From: Pseudomonadota bacterium
Lineage (GTDB): Bacteria > Pseudomonadota > Gammaproteobacteria > Burkholderiales > Burkholderiaceae_C
Reading direction: 5' to 3'
DNA: 8,117 bases
Assembly (NCBI GenBank): GCA_030918015.1
Contig: JAUPTP010000076.1
Coordinates: forward strand, 1 to 8,117
Notes under the pieces: generated by a model
The model's database searches: none
Told to the model about the DNA's origin: nothing
The model's input: the letters and a program-made list of their open reading frames with translations, nothing else
In this document: piece after piece, positions 6,923 to 8,117 of the stretch
How the letters are laid out: every line of letters begins with the position of its first letter
How positions within the stretch are numbered: the stretch's first letter is position 1
Program-made: the position numbers and the translations under genes

Positions 6923-7318
6923 TCAGCGCAGCGGCGAGGTCTGCTCCGGGTTCTCCGGATGCGAGCGCAGTTCCTTCACCTGGTTCTTCTCGTCCATGAA
7001 GACGAGCTTGGGCTCGTGGGCGGCCACGCCCTCCTCCGCCACCAGGCCGAAGGCGGCGATGATGATCAGGTCGCCGACCGAGGCGCGCCGCGCCGCCGAG
7101 CCGTTCAGCGAGAAGATGCCGCTGCCGCGCGGCGCCTTGATCGCGTAGGTGACGAAGCGCTCGCCGTTGTTGATGTTCCAGATGTGGATCTGCTCGTTCT
7201 CGCAGAGGTTGGCGGCGTCCATCAGGTCCTCGTCGATGCCGCAGGAGCCTTCGTAGTGCAGCTCGCAGTGGGTGACGGTGGCGCGGTGGATCTTGGACTT
7301 CAGCAGCGTGCGGAACAT
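6923..7318 (-). CDS. panD: Aspartate 1-decarboxylase proenzyme
   Basis: A 131-residue pyruvoyl enzyme that decarboxylates aspartate to beta-alanine, the amine half of pantothenate and so of CoA. The self-cleavage site is the Gly24-Ser25 bond in YEGSCGID (22-29); Ser25 becomes the pyruvoyl group of the alpha chain. K9, R54 and Y58 lie at their E. coli positions, and [12 protein letters not shown] (49-60) and [18 protein letters not shown] (73-90) are typical. Length is normal. The start ATG (7316-7318) matches the family N-terminus ([12 protein letters not shown]), but no clear ribosome binding site precedes it. The gene heads the tight panD-bioA-bioD-bioB series and follows cobC after 67 bp. 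It makes a precursor of CoA rather than of biotin, so its place here is a metabolic association rather than a pathway step. Confidence 0.97.
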   Translation of the reverse strand: MFRTLLKSKIHRATVTHCELHYEGSCGIDEDLMDAANLCENEQIHIWNINNGERFVTYAIKAPRGSGIFSLNGSAARRASVGDLIIIAAFGLVAEEGVAAHEPKLVFMDEKNQVKELRSHPENPEQTSPLR

Positions 7319-7385
7319 GGCGATCGGGGTCGGATGAGTCGGTCGGAGGCGGCGGATGGTAACGGCTGCCGAGCGTAATTATTAA
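7319..7385 (-). promoter_or_regulatory. Candidate promoter region for panD-bioADB
   Basis: The 67-bp gap between cobC and panD starts with a short AT-only tract, rare in this window. On the minus strand it contains AATAAT (7383-7378), five of six matches to a sigma-70 -10 element. No good -35 element is seen about 17 bases upstream, where the cobC end lies. I find no BirA-type or BioR-type operator. The location suits a promoter for the panD-bio genes, but readthrough from cobSC is equally possible. Confidence 0.3.
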
Positions 7386-7931
7386 TCACGACAGCATCGC
7401 CACGCGAATGGCCCCATGGCGCGGTGGCGCCGGCCAGTCGATGGCACGCACCGCGGCGGCCTGCCCGTGCAGCGCCAGCGCATTCATCCAGCCGGCGTGC
7501 CCGACCGCCAGCACCGGCCGACCCACCGCGGCCAGACGCGCCAGCACGCCGGCCACCCGCTGGCGCAGCTGCGCCAGCGACTCGCCGCCGCCGGGCGCGT
7601 GGCCGGCAAAGTCGGCCTCCCACGCGGCCACCTCGGCCCAGGCGATCTCGCGCCAGGGCCGGCCGTCCCAGCGGCCGAAGTCCAGCTCGATCAGGCCGGG
7701 CTCGATGCGGTGCGTCCAGCCCCAGCGGCGCAGCCAGCGCCCGACATCGCGCCCGCGCCGCAGCGGCGAGGTGAGGATCTCGCGCGGCAGGCCGTGGCGG
7801 CGCGCGTGCTGGCGGATGCGGTGCGCCAGGCGGCGGGCCTTGCGCGGATCGACCGGCAGGTCGGTGCGGCCCAGGCAGCGGCCGGTGGCGCCGACCGGCT
7901 TGGGATGCCGCCAGATGTGCAGTTCGTTCAT
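7386..7931 (-). CDS. cobC: Alpha-ribazole phosphatase (histidine phosphatase family)
   Basis: A 181-residue histidine phosphatase. The family removes the 5'-phosphate of alpha-ribazole phosphate, or of adenosylcobalamin 5'-phosphate, in the last steps of B12 nucleotide-loop assembly. The N-terminal RHPKPVGATGRCLGRTDLP (8-26) is the CobC form of the RHG motif, with R8 and the phospho-accepting H9. SPLRR (55-59), IELDFGRWDGRPW (81-93) with E82, GGGESLAQLRQRV (114-126) and VGHAGWMNAL (143-152) with H145 complete the active site. The start is ATG 7929-7931, which puts the RHP motif at its usual distance; AGAGG lies seven bases ahead. The frame stays open upstream, but that part overlaps cobS and is not conserved-looking. 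It follows cobS by 23 bp on the same strand, which supports the B12 role over a generic phosphoglycerate mutase-like enzyme. Confidence 0.92.
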   Translation of the reverse strand: MNELHIWRHPKPVGATGRCLGRTDLPVDPRKARRLAHRIRQHARRHGLPREILTSPLRRGRDVGRWLRRWGWTHRIEPGLIELDFGRWDGRPWREIAWAEVAAWEADFAGHAPGGGESLAQLRQRVAGVLARLAAVGRPVLAVGHAGWMNALALHGQAAAVRAIDWPAPPRHGAIRVAMLS

Positions 7932-7942
7932 GCCTTGCCCTC

Positions 7943-7964
7943 TCAGGCCACGTTTCAGGCCACG
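7943..7964 (-). repeat. Direct repeat duplicating the cobS stop codon
   Basis: tcaggccacg occurs at 7943-7952 and again at 7955-7964, with a 12-bp period. On the minus strand this reads GTG GCC TGA AAC GTG GCC TGA, so the last codons and stop of cobS are repeated in the same frame. Readthrough of the first TGA would add only Asn-Val-Ala. The second copy lies just ahead of the cobC ribosome binding site. Confidence 0.75.
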
Positions 7965-8117
7965 CCCAGCGCCGCCAGCCAGCCCAGCAGGCCGGCGACC
8001 TCGCCGAGCTGCTGCGAGGCGCCCAGCGTGTCGCCGGTGTAGCCGCCCAGGCGCTGCCGGTACCAGCGCGCGCACCAGGCCGTCATCGCGGCCATGGCGC
8101 CCGCGCCGGCCAGCGCC
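7955..8117 (-). CDS. cobS: Adenosylcobinamide-GDP ribazoletransferase (cobalamin synthase), C-terminal part
   Basis: Only the last 53 codons and the TGA (7955-7957) lie in the window; the gene continues past the right edge. The family is an inner-membrane enzyme that joins adenosylcobinamide-GDP to alpha-ribazole (or its phosphate), giving cobalamin or its 5'-phosphate. The diagnostic block is [16 protein letters not shown], about 20-30 residues from the end, followed by a hydrophobic C-terminal segment ([14 protein letters not shown]) that fits the last membrane helix. The upstream Ala/Gly/Met-rich stretch also fits a helix. The cobC gene follows after 23 bp, a common pairing, so the two are likely cotranscribed. 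The identity rests on this short piece and its neighbour. Confidence 0.88.
   Translation of the reverse strand, partial: ALAGAGAMAAMTAWCARWYRQRLGGYTGDTLGASQQLGEVAGLLGWLAALGVA

Noticed and set aside
4506..6999. Two long plus-strand open frames (577 and 711 codons) opposite bioB, bioD and bioA
   Set aside because: The opposite strand encodes enzymes with complete catalytic motifs. The plus-strand products are low-complexity Arg/Ala/Gln-rich shadows.
7319..7385. BirA or BioR operator ahead of the panD-bio genes
   Set aside because: Neither the BirA-type TTGTAAACC half-site pair nor a TTATNNATAA palindrome is present. The AT tract resembles a promoter more than an operator.
7932..8075. Longer cobC start giving a 229-residue protein
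   Set aside because: The extra residues overlap the cobS end and are Arg/Gly/Ala-rich. The RHP motif belongs near the N-terminus, as the ATG at 7929-7931 gives.

Overview
This GC-rich window fits a betaproteobacterium, most likely Burkholderiales of the Leptothrix/Rubrivivax/Ideonella kind. That placement rests on base composition, codon use and protein style, not on a marker gene. It looks like ordinary chromosome. I see no IS element, integrase, CRISPR array, tRNA or rRNA, and no sign of recent transfer. Ten genes account for nearly all of it, and the gaps are short.

Left part (1-1787). The start of an unidentified membrane-protein gene runs off the left edge on the minus strand. Divergent from it is nth (endonuclease III, plus strand). 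Convergent with nth, and overlapping its 3' end by 10 bp, is a minus-strand gene for a BtuF-like cobalamin-binding protein with no visible signal peptide.

Centre (1831-3685). A minus-strand short-chain dehydrogenase/reductase (SDR) lies just upstream of the btuF-like gene. It is divergent from a plus-strand LysR-type regulator. The 130-bp gap between them carries a 10-bp tandem repeat that overlaps the regulator's start codon, with a partial inverted copy about 65 bp away. This is the usual layout of a LysR regulator controlling its neighbour.

Right part (3707-8117). Six minus-strand genes lie in the order cobS (3' end only), cobC, panD, bioA, bioD, bioB. cobS and cobC serve the last steps of cobalamin (B12) nucleotide-loop assembly. 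panD makes beta-alanine for pantothenate and CoA. bioA, bioD and bioB carry out the last three steps of biotin synthesis, from KAPA to biotin. panD, bioA, bioD and bioB are tightly packed (16-bp gap, 11-bp overlap, 40-bp gap) and are probably one transcript. bioF, often found among these genes, is absent from the cluster.

The theme is cofactor metabolism (B12, CoA, biotin). I find no convincing undescribed system. The points most worth a second look are the signal-less BtuF homologue beside the SDR, the repeat at the regulator's start, the panD-bio linkage without bioF, and a small in-frame duplication of the cobS stop codon.
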